Source of the DNA: Streptosporangiaceae bacterium
GTDB taxonomy: Bacteria > Actinomycetota > Actinomycetes > Streptosporangiales > Streptosporangiaceae
Assembly (NCBI GenBank): GCA_025934635.1
Contig: JAICWX010000111.1
Location: forward strand, 1-24,448
Reading direction: 5' to 3'
Length of the DNA: 24,448 bases
The notes under the pieces were generated by a model that was not told the DNA's origin, did not search any database, and saw nothing but the letters and a program-made list of their open reading frames with translations. Shown here in pieces: positions 16,255 to 24,124 of this stretch (positions are counted from its first letter, which is position 1; the number at the start of each line of letters is the position of its first letter). The position numbers and the translations under genes were made by a program.

Positions 16255-17166
16255 CTAGGGGCCGGTGCCCGTCGACGTGATCACGACGCTCACGATGGAC
16301 AAGGCGATGAGGATGCCCCAGAAGATCACGGCCATGTAGCCGAGCACCAGGCCGCTGGTCGCCAGGCCGTCGCCGCGCTGACCGGTCTGCCGCATCTCCT
16401 TCTTGGCCATGTGCCCGCAGATGATCGCCGGGATCGCGGTCAGGCCCATGGTGAAGAACTCCGCCACGCCCAGCACCAGCGATGCCCGGGCCAGCGAGTT
16501 GGTGGAGGCGGGCGGCTGGTACATGGGTACCGGCCAGGCCGTCGGCATCGCCCCGGCGGGCAGGTCGGCGGTCAGCGCCGCCAGCTCGCCGTAGGTCTTG
16601 GCGGAGTACGCCTGGCCCATCCGGTGGTTGTATTCCTCCTGGGTCAGGCGACCCTCGGTGAAGCCGGCCTTCAGCACGTCGACCGCTCGTTCCCGGTCCG
16701 GCGTCGCCGCCCGCATGCCGGCGTTCATGCCGGGGTTCATCATGCCGGGGTTCATCCGGGCCTGGACCTGGTAGCCGCCCTGCGGGAACGGATAGCCGCC
16801 CATCGGGGCGTGGTAGGCGGCCGGCGGGACCTGATACCCGCCCGGCGGGATGTGCGGGGCCGGCGGCCAGGCGTACGAAGCCGCGGGCGGCCCCGGGTAC
16901 CCGTAGGGCGCGGCGGGTGGGGGGGAAGCAGGAGCGGGCGGGCTGTAGGGGCTGCCCGGCGGGCCGTACGGGACGGCCGGCGACGTGTAAGGAGATGCCG
17001 GCGGCTCCGTGGCCGCCTGCCCGGCAGCCGGGGGAGCCGGTGCGGCAGCAGGCGGCTCCTGGGCGGCCGTCGGCGGGACGTCGTCAGCCACGGCCGGCCC
17101 CTGCGGGTCGGCGTGCCAGCCGTCCCTCGGGTCCTGGCCCGGCCATTGCGACTCATTACCTGCCAA
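16255..17166 (-). CDS. DUF1707 and DUF4190 domain membrane protein
   Basis: This 303-residue protein has a long Pro/Ala/Tyr/Gly-rich N-terminus with PYGPPGSPY-like repeats and an MNPGMMNPGMNAGM repeat. A DUF1707 domain follows at about residues 154-203 (DRERAVDVLKAGFTEGRLTQ, YSAKTYGELAALTADLP). Last comes a two-helix DUF4190 domain (ARASLVLGVAEFFTMGLTAI, GHMAKKEMRQTGQRGDGLAT, VIFWGILIALSIVSVVI). The start is a TTG at 17166 with GGGAGG five bases upstream, so the rare codon is well supported. Function is unknown; the Pro-rich part is cytoplasmic by the usual topology and may bind partners. It is divergent from hemW with 131 bases between starts, and is followed by the DUF4389 pseudogene. Confidence 0.85.
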   Translation of the reverse strand: MAGNESQWPGQDPRDGWHADPQGPAVADDVPPTAAQEPPAAAPAPPAAGQAATEPPASPYTSPAVPYGPPGSPYSPPAPASPPPAAPYGYPGPPAASYAWPPAPHIPPGGYQVPPAAYHAPMGGYPFPQGGYQVQARMNPGMMNPGMNAGMRAATPDRERAVDVLKAGFTEGRLTQEEYNHRMGQAYSAKTYGELAALTADLPAGAMPTAWPVPMYQPPASTNSLARASLVLGVAEFFTMGLTAIPAIICGHMAKKEMRQTGQRGDGLATSGLVLGYMAVIFWGILIALSIVSVVITSTGTGP

Positions 17167-17297
17167 CGATGCCTCCCGTAGACGCGACCCTGGTGCCTCG
17201 TGCCTCCCGAAAACCTGGCCCTTTCAGTCTAAGCACCCGAAACGGCATTCTGACCGCTCCGGCACTGACCAGATTGTTACCCAGGTAGCGTGACGGC

Positions 17298-18533
17298 ATG
17301 CCTGGCACCCTGCCCGACGGTGAGCCGGTCCCCGCCGCGGGGACGCTGCCGGGGGGCGCGCGGGCCGGACTCGGCCAGCGCCCGTTCGGCCTCTACGTGC
17401 ACGTACCGTTCTGCAGCACCCGCTGCGGGTACTGCGATTTCAACACCTACACGGCCGCCGAGCTCGGCTCCGGGCCCGCCACGGTATCGCCCGGCAACTA
17501 CCCGGACCTGGCGATCGCCGAGCTCAGGTTCGCCCGCGAGGTCCTGGCCGGCGCTGACGTTCCCGTCAGCACGGTGTTTTTCGGCGGCGGCACGCCCACC
17601 CTGCTCCCGCCGTCCGCGCTGGGGCGCATCCTGCGGGCCATCGACACCGAGTTCGGCCTGGCCCCGGGGGCGGAGGTCACCACCGAGGCGAATCCGGAGA
17701 GCGTGGACGCGGCCAGCCTGCACGAGCTGCGTTCGCAGGGCGTGACCCGAATCTCGTTCGGCATGCAGAGCGCGGTGCCCGGCGTGCTGGCCGTCCTGGA
17801 CCGGGTGCACCGGCCCGGCCGCCCGGCGCAGTGCGCCGCCTGGGCCCGCGCGGCCGGCTTCGAGCACGTGAGCCTGGACCTGATCTACGGGACGCCGGGG
17901 GAATCCGCCGCGGACTGGCAGCGCTCGCTGGACGCGGCCGTCGCGGCCGGGCCGGACCACGTGTCCGCGTACGCGCTCACCGTCGAGACGGGCACCCGGC
18001 TGGCGGCCCGGGTCCGGCGCGGCGAGCTCGCCGCGCCCGACGATGACGTCCTCGCCGACCGCTACCTGGTGGCGGACGAGACCCTCAGCGCGGCCGGCTA
18101 CCGCTGGTACGAGATCTCCAACTGGGCCGCCGGCGCCTCCGCGCGATGCGCGCACAACCTGCTGTACTGGACGGACGGCGACTGGTGGGGCATCGGGCCG
18201 GGAGCGCACAGCCACGTCGGCGGGACCCGGTGGTGGAACGTGCGGCATCCTCACCGCTTCGCCGGCCGGATCGCGGCCGGGGTCAGCCCCGGCCAGGCCC
18301 GGGAGATCCTGTCCGAAAACGAGCGGCAGCTGGAGCGCGTCATGCTGCTCGTCCGCCTCGCCGAGGGATGCCCGGTCGGGGTGCTCGGCCCGGCGGGCCA
18401 GGCGAACGCGGAGTCGGTGGTGGCCGACGGCCTCGCCGAGCCCGCTGCCCTGGCGGACGGCCGGATCGTGCTCACCCGCCGCGGCCGCCTGCTAGCCGAC
18501 GCCGTGACCCGCAAGCTGACCGAACCTTACTGA
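17298..18533 (+). CDS. hemW: Radical SAM heme chaperone HemW
   Basis: This 411-residue protein carries the radical-SAM cluster motif CSTRCGYC (Cys39, Cys43, Cys46), in the context YVHVPFCSTRCGYCDFNTYT that separates HemW-type proteins from true HemN. Other family motifs are FFGGGTPTLL, TTEANPES, RISFGMQS, SLDLIYGTPGES and the C-terminal YEISNWAA with NLLYWTDGDWWGIGPGAHSH. HemW inserts heme into target proteins rather than oxidising coproporphyrinogen; older annotations call it HemN. The ATG at 17298 has no clear ribosome-binding site. An N-terminal stretch of about 25 residues (PDGEPVPAAGTLPGGA) is not conserved. It sits in the usual place between lepA and hrcA and converges on the DUF4870 gene, seven bases away. 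Confidence 0.95.
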   Translation: MPGTLPDGEPVPAAGTLPGGARAGLGQRPFGLYVHVPFCSTRCGYCDFNTYTAAELGSGPATVSPGNYPDLAIAELRFAREVLAGADVPVSTVFFGGGTPTLLPPSALGRILRAIDTEFGLAPGAEVTTEANPESVDAASLHELRSQGVTRISFGMQSAVPGVLAVLDRVHRPGRPAQCAAWARAAGFEHVSLDLIYGTPGESAADWQRSLDAAVAAGPDHVSAYALTVETGTRLAARVRRGELAAPDDDVLADRYLVADETLSAAGYRWYEISNWAAGASARCAHNLLYWTDGDWWGIGPGAHSHVGGTRWWNVRHPHRFAGRIAAGVSPGQAREILSENERQLERVMLLVRLAEGCPVGVLGPAGQANAESVVADGLAEPAALADGRIVLTRRGRLLADAVTRKLTEPY

Positions 18534-18557
18534 CCAGGCCTTACTGAGCGGGCCTGG
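18534..18557. terminator. Hairpin between converging hemW and DUF4870 genes
   Basis: CCAGGCC (18534-18540) pairs with GGCCTGG (18551-18557) around a 10-base loop immediately after the hemW stop. The loop contains the stop of the opposing DUF4870 frame. CCTTACTGA also occurs twice in direct orientation here. There is no U-tract, so a terminator role is tentative. Confidence 0.4.
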
Positions 18558-18938
18558 CCGGCCGGGCTGAGCTCACGATGCGGGCGCAGATCCAGCCGGG
18601 CGCCTGGTACTCCTCGCCGCGGCTGGCCGCGCCGACCCCGCGGATGAGGTACCGCAGCATCGACGCCCAGACCCGACGGCGACCGGGAGCGCCACGCCCA
18701 CCGCGACCGTGACGCTGTCCAGCGTCAGCAGGCCGCCGAGGATCAGGCAGCACACCGCGTACAGCGCCCCGGTCAGCGAGAGGTTCACCGCCGCGGCCGC
18801 GTGGTACCGCAGGAACGGCGAGCGGCGGGCCCGCAGCGCGTAGACGGCCAGCGGGATGACCGGGCCGAGGACGATCGCCCCCAGGTAGCCGAACGTCGCC
18901 GAGCTGATCTCGCGATCGGAGTCCGGTGCTATCACCAC
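18541..18938 (-). pseudogene. DUF4870 membrane protein gene with a frameshift
   Basis: From a GTG at 18938 one frame encodes the start of a DUF4870 protein (SDREISSATFGYLGAIVLG, FLRYHAAAAVNLSLTGALYA, LGGLLTLDSVTVAVGVALPV). Near 18672 the family sequence moves to another frame (VWASMLRYLIRGVGAASRGE, EYQAPGWICARIVS) that ends at 18541. The change is explained by one missing base in GTCGGGTCTGGG; restoring it gives about 132 residues with normal family order. DUF4870 proteins are small integral membrane proteins of unknown role. The start overlaps the DUF3097 stop by one base. A sequencing error at the GGG run is as likely as a true mutation. The uncorrected first frame runs on to 18573. Confidence 0.7.
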
Positions 18939-19789
18939 TACGCGCTCCCCGGCATGGTGACGAAATCGATCAGCTCCTCGACCCGGCCGAGGAGCACCGG
19001 CTCGAGGTCGGCGAAGGTGTTCACCGAGCGCAGGATGCGCTTCCAGGCGGCCGGCACGTCGGCCGGCCAGCCGATGCGGCGCAGCACGCCGTCCTTCCAG
19101 GACTCGCCGCGCGGCACGTCCGGCCAGGCGGCGATGCCGACCGCCGCGGGCCGCACCGCGGCCCAGATGTCGATGAACGGGTGCCCGACGATCAGGACGT
19201 CGGGGGAGCGCACGCTGGCCGCGATCTTCGTCTCCTTGGAGCCCGTCACCAGGTGGTCGACGAGCACGCCGAGACGCCGGTCCGGGGTGGGGGAAAAGCT
19301 CCTGACGATGGCGGGCAGGTCGTCGATGCCCTCCAGGTACTCGACCACGACGCCGACGTCGCGCAGGTCGTCGCCCCAGATCTTCTCCACCAGCTCGGCG
19401 TCGTGCTTGCCCTCGACGTAGATCCGGCTGGCCCGGGCGACCTTGGCCCGCGCCCGCTCGGCCGCGGGCGCGGCCACGGAGCCGGAGGCCGTCCTGGCCG
19501 GCCCGGCGGGCTGGCCCGCGGGGGGCGGCGGGACGAGCGTGACCGGTTTGCCGTCGATCAGGAACGCCGCCGGGGTCAGCGGGAAGACGCGCCGCTTGCC
19601 GTGCCGGTCCTCCAGCGTGACGGCGCCCTTCTCGTAGCCGACCACCGCGCCGCAGAACCGGCCTTCGGAGTCCTCGACCACCAGGCCGCGCTCCGCCTCG
19701 ACCTTCGGCACCTCCCGCTGGCCGGGTCGCCGCCGCCTGGTCTCATTGTCCGCAGCGAGCACGTCGGCGCCGTATTGCCTGCTCCGCAC
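18938..19789 (-). CDS. DUF3097 family protein
   Basis: This 283-residue protein belongs to the actinobacterial DUF3097 family, function unknown. An N-terminal segment (RGLVVEDSEGRFCGAVVGYE, TLEDRHGKRRVFPL) is followed by a Pro/Ala linker. A conserved core comes next: RIYVEGKHDAELVEKIWGDD, VVVEYLEGIDDLPAIV, RRLGVLVDHLVTGSKETKIA, LIVGHPFIDIWAAVRP, with ELIDFVT at the end. The YVEGKHD and LVDHL-GSKE pieces resemble the Glu and Asp motifs of Toprim nucleases (inference). I start at GTG 19789, giving RSRQYGADVLAADN after a good AGGAG seven bases upstream; the frame is open to 20074 but that part has no ribosome-binding site and unlikely sequence. It is divergent from hrcA and coupled to the DUF4870 gene. 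Its place beside hrcA is, as I recall, conserved in actinomycetes. Confidence 0.88.
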   Translation of the reverse strand: MRSRQYGADVLAADNETRRRRPGQREVPKVEAERGLVVEDSEGRFCGAVVGYEKGAVTLEDRHGKRRVFPLTPAAFLIDGKPVTLVPPPPAGQPAGPARTASGSVAAPAAERARAKVARASRIYVEGKHDAELVEKIWGDDLRDVGVVVEYLEGIDDLPAIVRSFSPTPDRRLGVLVDHLVTGSKETKIAASVRSPDVLIVGHPFIDIWAAVRPAAVGIAAWPDVPRGESWKDGVLRRIGWPADVPAAWKRILRSVNTFADLEPVLLGRVEELIDFVTMPGSA

Positions 19790-20067
19790 CGGTATCTCCT
19801 CCGCTCGGATGCGTACCGACCGGCCCTGCCCGGCCGGCCGGCCTGACCCTGCCGGGCCGCGAACGTAGCCGTACCTGCGCGTCAGCGTAGCGGAGGAGAC
19901 GCCGGCCGGGCCGCCGCCGACACGCGCTATCGCGGCTCGCGCCGGCCGGGTTACCATCGGAATACGGGTCATACCCAGGGCGGCCTCGCGGACAGCCGGG
20001 CCCGGGCATGGCCGGGCGGCCGTTCGCCTCGCTGTCGCGCGCCGGGAACTTGCTAGACGCACTAGAC
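19790..20067. other. Divergent intergenic region, DUF3097 / hrcA
   Basis: The gap between the two starts is 317 bases, of which the last 39 hold CIRCE and the hrcA ribosome-binding site. The rest is GC-rich with no credible gene: open frames starting at 20008 (plus) and reaching 20074 (minus) are extensions of the real genes. I could not fix either promoter. Confidence 0.6.
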
Positions 20068-20094
20068 TTAGCACTCGGGATCTACGAGTGCCAA
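20068..20094 (+). promoter_or_regulatory. CIRCE operator of hrcA
   Basis: TTAGCACTC (20068-20076), nine bases, then GAGTGCCAA (20086-20094). This is the CIRCE inverted repeat TTAGCACTC-N9-GAGTGCTAA with one mismatch in the right arm. It is the DNA site bound by HrcA, so hrcA-dnaJ is probably autoregulated and heat-inducible. The right arm overlaps the AAGGAGGTGA ribosome-binding site. Confidence 0.95.
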
Positions 20095-20106
20095 GGAGGT
20101 GAACGC

Positions 20107-21120
20107 GTGCTCGACGAGCGGAAGCTGACCGTGCTCCGTGCGATCGTCGAAGACTACGTGTCCACCACTGAACCGGTGGGATCGAAGTCGCTCGTCGACC
20201 GGCACCACTTCGACGTGTCGCCGGCCACGATCAGGAACGACATGGCCGTGCTCGAGGAGCAGGGCTTCATCGCGCAGCCGCACACCAGCGCCGGCCGGGT
20301 ACCGACGGACAAGGGCTACCGGCTCTTCGTCGACCGGCTGTCCAGCGTCAAGCCGCTGTCGGTCGCCGAGCGGCGCGCGATCGAGACGTTCCTGGCCGGC
20401 GCGTACAGCCTCGACGACGTGGTCACGCGGACGGTCAGGCTGCTGGTCCAGCTGACCCGCCAGGTGGCGGTGGTGCAGTACCCGTCGCTCACCCGGTCCG
20501 CGATCCGGCACATCGAGCTGGTCCCGCTCGCCCCGCAGCGGCTGCTGCTGGTGCTCATCACCGACACCGGGCGGGTCGAGCAGTGCACCGTCGAGCTGCC
20601 CGAGCCCTGGGATGACGATTCGGTGTCCCACGTCCGGGCCGTCGTGAACACCTGCCTGGGCGGGCATAAGCTATCGGACGCCGCCGCGATGGTCTCCGAC
20701 CTGGCCGAGCGGATCCCGGCCGGCGAGCGCGTCAACGCCAACGCCGTGCTCGCAGTGCTGCTGGCCAGCCTGGTCGAGCGGAACGAGGAGAAGATCGTCT
20801 TCGGTGGAGCCGCGAACCTGGCCGCGCACGACTTCAGCAAGGGGCTGCGGGAAGTGCTCGAGGCCCTGGAAGAACAGGTGGTGCTGATGCGGCTCCTCGG
20901 GGAGACGACCGAGCCTGCCATCCTGACGGTCAGGATCGGCACCGAGAACGAGGTGGCCGGCCTGCAGTCCACGTCCGTGGTGTCCACCTGGTACGGGAAC
21001 GCGGATCAGCCGCTGGCCAAGCTCGGCGTGCTCGGCCCGACCCGGATGGACTACCCGGGCACCATGGGCGCGGTCCGCGCGGTGGCCCGGTACGTCGGCC
21101 AGATCCTGGCGGAGTCCTAG
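20107..21120 (+). CDS. hrcA: Heat-inducible transcription repressor HrcA
   Basis: This 337-residue repressor of the CIRCE regulon has the N-terminal winged helix ([66 protein letters not shown]), the central GAF-like domain and the C-terminal [20 protein letters not shown] signature. The start is GTG 20107, four bases after AAGGAGGTGA; the frame extends to 20008 but passes through CIRCE and has no other signal. A CIRCE site directly upstream predicts autoregulation and GroE-dependent activity, as known for HrcA. Its TAG stop shares a base with the dnaJ GTG start (TAGTG). Confidence 0.97.
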   Translation: MLDERKLTVLRAIVEDYVSTTEPVGSKSLVDRHHFDVSPATIRNDMAVLEEQGFIAQPHTSAGRVPTDKGYRLFVDRLSSVKPLSVAERRAIETFLAGAYSLDDVVTRTVRLLVQLTRQVAVVQYPSLTRSAIRHIELVPLAPQRLLLVLITDTGRVEQCTVELPEPWDDDSVSHVRAVVNTCLGGHKLSDAAAMVSDLAERIPAGERVNANAVLAVLLASLVERNEEKIVFGGAANLAAHDFSKGLREVLEALEEQVVLMRLLGETTEPAILTVRIGTENEVAGLQSTSVVSTWYGNADQPLAKLGVLGPTRMDYPGTMGAVRAVARYVGQILAES

Positions 21121-22274
21121 TGGCGGCCGACTACTACGCGTTGCTCAAGATCCGCCGGGACGCGACGCAAGACGAAGTGAAGCGGGCCTACCGGCGGCTG
21201 GCCCGGGAACTGCACCCGGACGTGAACCCCGACCCGGAGACCCAGGAGCGGTTCAAGGAGATCACCCAGGCGTACGAGGTGCTGTCGGATACCGACAAGC
21301 GCCGGATGTACGACATGGGCATGGATCCCTTCGCCCCCAGCACCGCGGGCGCCGGGGCCGGCGGGTTCGGCGCGGGCTTTAACCCGCTCAACGACCTGCT
21401 CGACCAGTTCTTCGGCGCGGCGGGCGGCGGCGGCGCCGCGTCCCGCGGGCCGCGCAGCCGGGCTCAGCGCGGCCGCAATGCCACGATCAGGATCGAGCTG
21501 GAGCTGGCCGAGTGCTCGTTCGGCGCCACCCGCGAGCTCACCGTCGACACGGCCGTGGTCTGCCCCACCTGTTCCGGTGAGGGCACCGCGCCGGGCACGC
21601 ACCCGCAGACCTGCGACATCTGCGGCGGGCGGGGCGAAGTCAGCCAGGTGACCCGCTCCTTCATCGGCCAGGTCATGATGGCCCGGGTCTGCCCCGGCTG
21701 CGGCGGGTACGGCACCGTGCTGGTCCGGCCCTGCCCGGAATGCGACGGCGACGGCCGGGTGCGGACCAGGCGGACGATCAAGGTACGGATCCCGGCCGGC
21801 GTCGAGGACGGCACGCACATCCAGCTGGCCGGCGAGGGCGAGATCGGCCCGGGCGGCGGCCCGCCCGGCGACCTGTTCCTGGAGATCGTCCAGCGTCCCC
21901 ATGCCATCTTCGAGCGGCAGGGCGACGACCTGCACTGCACGGTGACGATCCCGATGGTGGCCGCCGCGCTGGGAGCCACCCTGTCGGTGGAGAGCCTGGA
22001 CGGCCCGGCCGACATCGACATCCGCCCCGGCACCCAGTCCGGCCAGGTCATCCCGCTCTACGGCCAGGGTGTCAAGCACCTGAACGGCAACGGGCGCGGC
22101 GACCTCGTCATCCACGTGACCGTCGAGACGCCCAGCAAGCTGGACGCGGAGCAGGAGAAGCTGCTGCGCGACCTGGCCAAGCTGCGCGGCGAGGAAGCGC
22201 CGCCCGGCCGGTTCGCGCCCGGCTCGCAAGGATTCTTCTCCCGGCTGCGCGACGCGTTCAACGGGCGGGCCTGA
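21120..22274 (+). CDS. dnaJ: Chaperone DnaJ (hrcA-linked, DnaJ2 type)
   Basis: This 384-residue type I J-protein begins with a J domain (DYYALLKIRRDATQDEVKRA, catalytic HPD in ELHPDVNPD) and a Gly-rich segment. Four zinc motifs follow: CPTCSGEG, CDICGGRG, CPGCGGYG and CPECDGDG. The C-terminal substrate domains (IPAGVEDGTHIQLAGEGEIG, TLSVESLDGPADIDIRPGTQ) are normal. It stimulates DnaK ATPase and delivers clients. Actinomycetes usually have a second dnaJ with dnaK and grpE; this is the hrcA-linked copy. The GTG start overlaps the hrcA stop by one base, so translation is coupled and the gene is under the same CIRCE control. rsmE follows after 23 bases, probably in the same operon. Confidence 0.97.
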   Translation: MAADYYALLKIRRDATQDEVKRAYRRLARELHPDVNPDPETQERFKEITQAYEVLSDTDKRRMYDMGMDPFAPSTAGAGAGGFGAGFNPLNDLLDQFFGAAGGGGAASRGPRSRAQRGRNATIRIELELAECSFGATRELTVDTAVVCPTCSGEGTAPGTHPQTCDICGGRGEVSQVTRSFIGQVMMARVCPGCGGYGTVLVRPCPECDGDGRVRTRRTIKVRIPAGVEDGTHIQLAGEGEIGPGGGPPGDLFLEIVQRPHAIFERQGDDLHCTVTIPMVAAALGATLSVESLDGPADIDIRPGTQSGQVIPLYGQGVKHLNGNGRGDLVIHVTVETPSKLDAEQEKLLRDLAKLRGEEAPPGRFAPGSQGFFSRLRDAFNGRA

Positions 22275-22297
22275 CCCAAGGCAGCGAGGCATAAAAG

Positions 22298-23041
22298 GTG
22301 CAGCCGCCTGTCTTCCTGGCCGATCGCGCGGCGCTGGAATCCGGCGTCGTCGTCCTGTCCGGCGCCGAGGGCCGGCACGCGGCCACCGTGCGCAGGCTCC
22401 GCCCCGGTGAGCGCGCCGATGTGGCCGACGGCGCCGGCCTGGTGGCGGAATGCGTCGTGGCCGGGCCTGCCCGCGGCGGGGCCGGCGGCCTCGAGCTCAC
22501 CGTGCTGGCCCGGCGGCAGGAGCCCCGCCCGGACCCGGCGATCACCGTCGTCCAGGCGCTGCCGAAGGGCGACCGGGGGGAACTGGCCGTCGAGGAGATG
22601 ACCGAGGTGGGGGTGGACCGCATCGTGCCGTGGGCCGCGGCCCGCTCCGTCCCGGTGTGGCAGGGCGCCCGCGGGGAGCGCTCGCTGGGCAAGTGGCGGC
22701 TGACCGCCCGCGAGGCCGCTAAGCAGTCCCGCCGCGCCTGGCTACCCGAGGTGACGGGGCTCGCCGCGACCGCGGACGTGGCCAAGCTGGCCGCGGAGGC
22801 CGCCTGCGCGATCGTCCTCGAGCCCGGCGCGGCCGTCAGCCTCGGCCGCCTCAGCCTCCCGGAATCGGGAGACCTGCTGATCGTGGTGGGCCCGGAGGGC
22901 GGCATCACGGACGGGGAGGGCGCGGCCTTCCAGGCGGCCGGAGCCACCGGCTGCCGGCTCGGGCCGACCGTGCTACGGACTTCCACCGCCGGGACGGTGG
23001 CGGCCGCGATCGTGCTGACCCGGTCTGGACGGTGGTCCTGA
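22298..23041 (+). CDS. rsmE: 16S rRNA (uracil1498-N3)-methyltransferase
   Basis: This 247-residue SPOUT methyltransferase modifies U1498 of 16S rRNA. The N-terminal PUA-like part begins PVFLADRAA and includes GAEGRHAATVRRLRPGE. Then come the catalytic segment (VQALPKGDRGELAVEEMTEV, KWRLTAREAAKQSRRAWLPE) and the knot with the SAM-binding loop LIVVGPEGGITDGEGAAF and LGPTVLRTSTAGTVAAAIVL. The GTG at 22298 follows a GAGG nine bases upstream. It is in the conserved hrcA-dnaJ-rsmE order. Its last 69 bases overlap the convergent membrane-protein gene. Confidence 0.94.
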   Translation: MQPPVFLADRAALESGVVVLSGAEGRHAATVRRLRPGERADVADGAGLVAECVVAGPARGGAGGLELTVLARRQEPRPDPAITVVQALPKGDRGELAVEEMTEVGVDRIVPWAAARSVPVWQGARGERSLGKWRLTAREAAKQSRRAWLPEVTGLAATADVAKLAAEAACAIVLEPGAAVSLGRLSLPESGDLLIVVGPEGGITDGEGAAFQAAGATGCRLGPTVLRTSTAGTVAAAIVLTRSGRWS

Positions 23042-24124
23042 CCGCCGTCCGGCCGGTCCTAATGAGGACGTCGTGGGCCCGGTGGTGGCCGTGGTGTCGC
23101 CCTGGCCTCCGGCACCGGGTGAGCCGCTGCCGGTCGGGCTGACGTCCGTGCTCCCGGACGAAGGCAGGCTCGACGTCGGGGCGGAGGACACCGACGAGGG
23201 CGGCGTGGCGACGCTGGAACTGCCTGACGCGGGCGCCGACGTGGAGACCGCGGGCCTGGCCGTCTTAGCCGGCGTGGAGCTAGCCGGGCAAGACGGGGAA
23301 CTGGCCGCCCGGCCGGGCTTCTTGCTTCCCGTCGCGGTGGCGGTGGCCGTCCCGCTGGCGGTGCTGCTGGCGCTGCTGCTCGCCGTGGCCGTCGCGGTCG
23401 CGGTGGCGGTTCCGGTGGCAGTCCCGGTCGCGGAGGCGCTGTCGCCGGGACTCACGCTCGTGCCGCCGCTGCCGGTGCTGACGCTCGCACTGCCGCTGGC
23501 CGGGACGGTGCCCGAACCGGTCGGCGGCACGGTCGGCTCCGCCTTGGCCGACTTGGCGGACTTGGACGCGCTGGCCGACGAGGTCGGCGACAGGCAGGCG
23601 GTCGCCCGCGCGCTGCTCTGGCTGGCCGACGAACTAGCGGGACCAGCCCCGCCGCTGCTCGCCGATCCCGCGGCACTACCCGCCCCGTTCAGGCTCGGCG
23701 TGCCCTGGCTGGGGCTCGAGGAAGAGGTAATCCCCACCGCCGAACTGAGCGAGACGACGGCCTCGCGCAGCGGGGGCAGCGCGAGGACGACACCGATGGC
23801 GAACACCGCGCAGGCCCCCGCCAGGATCGGCCTGAGCAGCCCGTCCCGCCAGTCTCGCGGCCGGCCCTGGCCGCGACCGCCGCGGGCGGAATCGTCTCCG
23901 CCTCGCCCGCCGTTCCACAGGCCGGCCAGGAAACCCCCCCGGGCGGCCGCACGCCTGCTGACGTGAGCAGGCCCGGACCGCACCCGCGCGCGGATGCGCT
24001 CCAGCCCGTCCGGACGCGGCTCGACCTGATCCGCGGCAGCATGCAGCGCCCGGCGCAGGTATTCCCCGAATTCCATGGGATCGGGTCCTTGCGGCGGCAT
24101 GCCGTCGAATCCAGATCTGGTCAT
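22973..24124 (-). CDS. Membrane partner of second SigE-family sigma factor, with Ser/Thr/Ala-rich outer domain
   Basis: This 383-residue protein has a cytoplasmic N-terminus (FGEYLRRALHAAADQVEPRP, GLERIRARVRSG) that resembles the start of the other sigma partner at 7273. A basic Gly/Arg-rich segment and one membrane helix at about residues 97-117 (LLRPILAGACAVFAIGVVLAL) follow. The rest, about 265 residues, is low-complexity Ser/Thr/Ala/Gly/Pro, including a TATATATA-type stretch, with only two Cys (ACLSP, PSCPA). It looks like a cell-wall-spanning stalk without a recognisable sensor domain. The ATG shares one base with the sigma factor's TAA (TAATG), so they are coupled. The final 23 codons lie antisense to the end of rsmE and look non-native; the true 3' end may have been altered. 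Role as anti-sigma or sensor is inferred from position. Confidence 0.68.
   Translation of the reverse strand: MTRSGFDGMPPQGPDPMEFGEYLRRALHAAADQVEPRPDGLERIRARVRSGPAHVSRRAAARGGFLAGLWNGGRGGDDSARGGRGQGRPRDWRDGLLRPILAGACAVFAIGVVLALPPLREAVVSLSSAVGITSSSSPSQGTPSLNGAGSAAGSASSGGAGPASSSASQSSARATACLSPTSSASASKSAKSAKAEPTVPPTGSGTVPASGSASVSTGSGGTSVSPGDSASATGTATGTATATATATASSSASSTASGTATATATGSKKPGRAASSPSCPASSTPAKTARPAVSTSAPASGSSSVATPPSSVSSAPTSSLPSSGSTDVSPTGSGSPGAGGQGDTTATTGPTTSSLGPAGRRSGPPSRPGQHDRGRHRPGGGSP
23331..23434. repeat. Low-complexity hexamer-like repeat
   Basis: Degenerate GTGGCG / GTCGCG hexamers fill this stretch of the membrane-partner gene. On the minus strand they encode the repeated Thr-Ala part of its outer domain; on the plus strand they create an artificial Val-Ala open frame. 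Confidence 0.75.

Noticed and set aside
20008..20106. HrcA extended upstream to 20008
   Set aside because: The extension passes through CIRCE; the GTG at 20107 follows a near-perfect Shine-Dalgarno sequence and begins with the family N-terminus.
23073..23966. A 297-codon plus-strand frame with a Val/Ala/Leu stretch resembling membrane helices
   Set aside because: It is antisense to the sigma-partner gene; the hydrophobic run is the complement of the Thr/Ala repeat, and the minus frame has the coupled start and membrane helix expected of a sigma partner.
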